From the IMG/VR virus record IMGVR_UViG_3300023284_001656, positions 1-22,550 of that record: a DNA stretch of 22,550 nt. One strand, 5' to 3'. The position numbers and the translations under genes were made by a program. A model generated the notes under the pieces. It worked only from the letters and a program-made list of their open reading frames with translations. It searched no databases and was not told where the DNA came from. The DNA is from a virus. This document shows, in pieces, positions 20,349 to 22,550 of this stretch. Position 1 is the first letter of the stretch. Every line of letters starts with the position of its first letter.

Positions 20349-21617
20349 TTGCCATCACCACAAGCAACAACCGATGTGGTTGGAGCACAACTTGAGCGAG
20401 TAATTCCCTCACTCAAACCGATGTTTGAATGGGACGATTTGCTTTTTGGTAAAATTGCCACCAAGCAAGGAGATATGGTTTCGTCTCGTTCGGCGCGGAT
20501 CGTGCTGCAAACACGAACTGGTGGACGTTCCGGTGCAGTATCTTTGGCCGGGGGCGTCCTGGGACGAGGCGGCGCAGGCCGGTACGATGTAGCGACTCTC
20601 ACCCCCCGGTCATCTCGCCACGCCCTAGAGATCAACTACGATGCCGTGAAGCAGACGCGCGGGAACCCTGTTTCCGTGTTCAACCTGCTTAAACGAGAGA
20701 CTTCCAATGCCATGTCGGAGTTCCGAAAGTTCTTCGACCGGCAGTTGCAACAGTCCTCCAACGGCATCCTCGCAACCATCTCAGCGGAGGCGGCTGACGT
20801 TATCACCGTCAACAACGCTCCCTTCTTCGTGCAATTGCTTTCGGAGGGTCAAGTGGTTTCGATTTATGACACCACCTTAGCCACCAAGCGCGGAGAAGGC
20901 GAGATTCTCATCATCGAGCAGGAGTTTGCGCGCTTCACTTTTGTTTCAGGTGACAAGCCCGCAGGCCTGGTCGTCGGTGACGAAGTGTTGCCGGAAGGAC
21001 TGACTGGCGCTACGCCAACATGGTACTTTGGTTTGCCATTCCATATTGACAGTAGTGCCACGGGCACCTGGCTTGGAATCAACCGTGCGACTGAGCCGCG
21101 TATCCGTTCCCACTCCGTCAACGCTTCTTCCAACGCCCTGTCTCACGTTCACCCACGCCAACTGTTGGACAAGATTCGCCAGCGCGTCGGCCTGAAGTAT
21201 TTTCAAAAGGGTCGCTGCCTCTGGCATCTCCATACCGCTCAGACGAAAGCCTGGGAGGATTTGGCGATCTTGATTCAGCGCGTTGACATCGGAAAGGAAG
21301 CAGGCAGCACCATTGACTTGCTTCCTTGGTCAAACTTCCGCATCAGTGGCGTCCCGACCATGGAGAACATTCACGCCGCACGCGACAGAATTGATTTCGT
21401 GTGCCTTGACAACTGGGGCCGGGTGGAAAGTGAACCAATCAACTGGTACGACGAGGAAGGGAAGCGTATTTTCCACCCAGTTGATTCGACTAGCGGCAGC
21501 CCGATAGCAGCGTACTTGATGTATCTCATTGCCTGGCTCGAATTTTACGATGTTAACCCGCCGGCAGAGGGAGCCATCACGTCGCTCGCCATTCCCACGG
21601 GCTACGACTTGCTGTAA
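20349..21617 (+). CDS. Major capsid protein (HK97-fold type)
   Basis: The start is TTG 20349, with AGAGG (20337-20341) seven bases upstream; no in-frame ATG lies nearby. The 422-residue product has a basic N-arm region, a loop rich in glycine (RTGGRSGAVSLAGGVLGRGGAG) that could be an E-loop, then a spine-like helix (GNPVSVFNLLKRETSNAMSEFRKFFDRQLQQS). Beta sections typical of P and A domains follow (FVSGDKPAGLVVGDEVLP, IDLLPWSNFRISGVPT). Length, location directly after a scaffold-like gene and secondary-structure order fit an HK97-type capsid subunit; there are no catalytic motifs. A strong hairpin follows. Confidence 0.72.
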   Translation: MPSPQATTDVVGAQLERVIPSLKPMFEWDDLLFGKIATKQGDMVSSRSARIVLQTRTGGRSGAVSLAGGVLGRGGAGRYDVATLTPRSSRHALEINYDAVKQTRGNPVSVFNLLKRETSNAMSEFRKFFDRQLQQSSNGILATISAEAADVITVNNAPFFVQLLSEGQVVSIYDTTLATKRGEGEILIIEQEFARFTFVSGDKPAGLVVGDEVLPEGLTGATPTWYFGLPFHIDSSATGTWLGINRATEPRIRSHSVNASSNALSHVHPRQLLDKIRQRVGLKYFQKGRCLWHLHTAQTKAWEDLAILIQRVDIGKEAGSTIDLLPWSNFRISGVPTMENIHAARDRIDFVCLDNWGRVESEPINWYDEEGKRIFHPVDSTSGSPIAAYLMYLIAWLEFYDVNPPAEGAITSLAIPTGYDLL

Positions 21618-21664
21618 AGCAGGAGGAAAAGAGGAAACCACAAGAACACTCAGGTCTGCGGATT

Positions 21665-21690
21665 GAGAGGGGTGGCGTTCCGCCCCTCTC
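21665..21690 (+). terminator. Hairpin downstream of capsid gene, weak U-tract
   Basis: GAGAGGGGTGG (21665-21675) pairs with CCGCCCCTCTC (21680-21690) over 11 base pairs (one G-U) around a 4-base CGTT loop. Only a few T residues follow, so complete termination is doubtful. It may lower expression of the following genes or protect the 3' end of the abundant capsid mRNA. Confidence 0.5.
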
Positions 21691-21714
21691 TATTCCAGAA
21701 ACAAAGGAGCTAAG

Positions 21715-22392
21715 ATGAAATTCACGAAACTGACCATGCTTTTGCTGTTTCTCTTTTGCGCCCCAATGTTGTTGCTGGCGCAAACCACCTGCCCTAGTGG
21801 GAGCAGGATTGCGCCGGGGTTTAGAACCGTAAATCCGTCTGACGGAACCATCAACCGGCCCATCTGCGTTGACAATGCAACTGGGCAGTATGTATATCAG
21901 ACCGGAAACATCAGCCTGCTAGCTGGCAGCACCCTAATCTTTGAGGGAACCACCGATGATGCCTTCGAGGCTACCGTCTCGGCTGACGATCCGGCGGCGG
22001 ATTACAACCTGACCCTAGGCGAGTTCACCGTTACCAAAGATTTCGGCCCTACCACTGCCGAACTCATTACTGCCAACGGGAAATTCTTTATCGCTACGCG
22101 GAAGTATCGTGTAGTTGATATTGATGCCGTCTGGACGGTAGAGGAAACCACCGGGTCAATGGACATCATGGTTGAGCGCCTGCAAGGAATTGAGGCGTGT
22201 GGTTCTGGCGACGATCTGCAAACAGCGGCAATTGACGCTACAGGCACAGCGGAAACAGTGAACAACGCCACCCTGACGGCTACTGTAGCTTTACTGAGCC
22301 TGGCAGCCGGGGATCGGCTTTGTGTCACTCTAACAGCCACACCGAACGAAATTGACGGCATAGTGGTTTCAGTTCGACTTGTGCCCGAATAG
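21715..22392 (+). CDS. Exported protein with C-terminal beta domain
   Basis: ATG 21715 has AAGGAG about seven bases upstream. The 225-residue product begins with a Sec signal peptide (MKFTKL, a hydrophobic core, M-L-L-L-A22 before Q23). Next come a cysteine pair and a G-T-I-N-R-P-I-C-V-D-N-A-T-G-Q-Y-V-Y-Q section, then a beta-sandwich-like domain. Its last 100 residues loosely match the end of the large fibre-like protein at 9799 in strand pattern and key words (a-G-S...I, A-A/G-D-R, final I-x-V). It follows the capsid gene, where head-decoration or completion genes are normally found, which makes a signal peptide surprising. Confidence 0.55.
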   Translation: MKFTKLTMLLLFLFCAPMLLLAQTTCPSGSRIAPGFRTVNPSDGTINRPICVDNATGQYVYQTGNISLLAGSTLIFEGTTDDAFEATVSADDPAADYNLTLGEFTVTKDFGPTTAELITANGKFFIATRKYRVVDIDAVWTVEETTGSMDIMVERLQGIEACGSGDDLQTAAIDATGTAETVNNATLTATVALLSLAAGDRLCVTLTATPNEIDGIVVSVRLVPE

Positions 22393-22397
22393 ACCCT

Positions 22398-22550
22398 ATG
22401 TTCACGATCATCAACGGAGCCAAGCTGGGCCAAGCAGAGGAAGCGAGCATGAACCAGGTCTTTGCCGACATAGGGGGCTACGCGGGGGTTGGGGTGCCTT
22501 GGTTCAAAATCAAGTGGGCCGCAACCGATTTTATCCGCGACCGCGACCCC
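22398..22550 (+). CDS. Hypothetical structural protein, 3' truncated
   Basis: ATG 22398 opens a frame without a stop to the end of the window, giving 51 residues from MFTIINGAKLGQAEEAS to FIRDRDP. No ribosome site is strong, but start and frame are plausible in the continuing operon. Placement after the capsid gene suggests a head-tail connection or virion component; no domain is recognised in the visible part. Confidence 0.45.
   Translation, partial: MFTIINGAKLGQAEEASMNQVFADIGGYAGVGVPWFKIKWAATDFIRDRDP

Noticed and set aside
1-22550. CRISPR array, rRNA, complete tRNA or insertion sequence
   Set aside because: No regularly spaced repeats, no rRNA-like blocks, no full cloverleaf and no transposase or terminal inverted repeats were found by reading.

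Overview
This window looks like part of a tailed double-stranded DNA phage genome (class Caudoviricetes) or a prophage. It carries a terminase large subunit with its ATPase and nuclease motifs, a probable small terminase, a portal, a scaffold-like protein and an HK97-type capsid protein. It also has many very short, overlapping genes. No integrase, repressor, rRNA or host housekeeping gene is visible. The host can only be inferred. Several exported proteins have signal peptides ending in A-Q (SLYA-Q, SLSA-Q, LLLA-Q), and the 710-residue beta-helix protein resembles secreted right-handed beta-helix proteins common in Acidobacteriota. I therefore favour an uncultured soil-type phage of an Acidobacteriota-like Gram-negative host, without proof.

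Region 1 (3-2929, rightward) is an early or replication-side operon of ten tightly coupled genes. Seven of the junctions are 4-base ATGA stop/start overlaps. It begins with the C-terminal part of a replisome-organiser-like protein. It continues through small hypothetical, membrane and zinc-binding proteins and ends in an ATP-grasp-like enzyme. Region 2 (2892-4263, leftward) holds four small phage genes convergent on region 1, their tail overlapping the ATP-grasp gene by 38 bases. Region 3 (4264-4657) is a divergent control region. It has repeated GGACACT words, a sigma70-like promoter facing right, and a 60-base tRNA-like sequence with a perfect T arm but no anticodon arm.

Region 4 (4658-9362) is the packaging block: a small basic protein, a terminase small subunit with an N-terminal zinc ribbon, a poorly coding stretch (about 5640-6570), a secreted protein, a proline-rich protein and the terminase large subunit. 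Region 5 (9395-14771) is unusual. Between the terminase and the portal sit three large beta-rich proteins, each beginning with a Sec signal peptide or lipobox. They are a repeat-containing fibre-like protein, a second exported protein and a beta-helix (pectate-lyase-like) protein. Region 6 (14777-18933) holds the portal, flanked by a short direct repeat, then a flavodoxin-like oxidoreductase and two zinc-finger proteins, one of them Com-like. It closes with a strong intrinsic terminator. Region 7 (19083-22550) has the scaffold-like protein, the major capsid protein, a hairpin, another exported protein and a truncated gene.

Terminase, portal, scaffold and capsid genes would together make and fill the head. 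The exported proteins, the ATP-grasp enzyme, the flavodoxin-like enzyme and the Com-like protein are accessory functions around that core. The most novel aspect is the set of Sec-signal-bearing proteins embedded in the virion operon.
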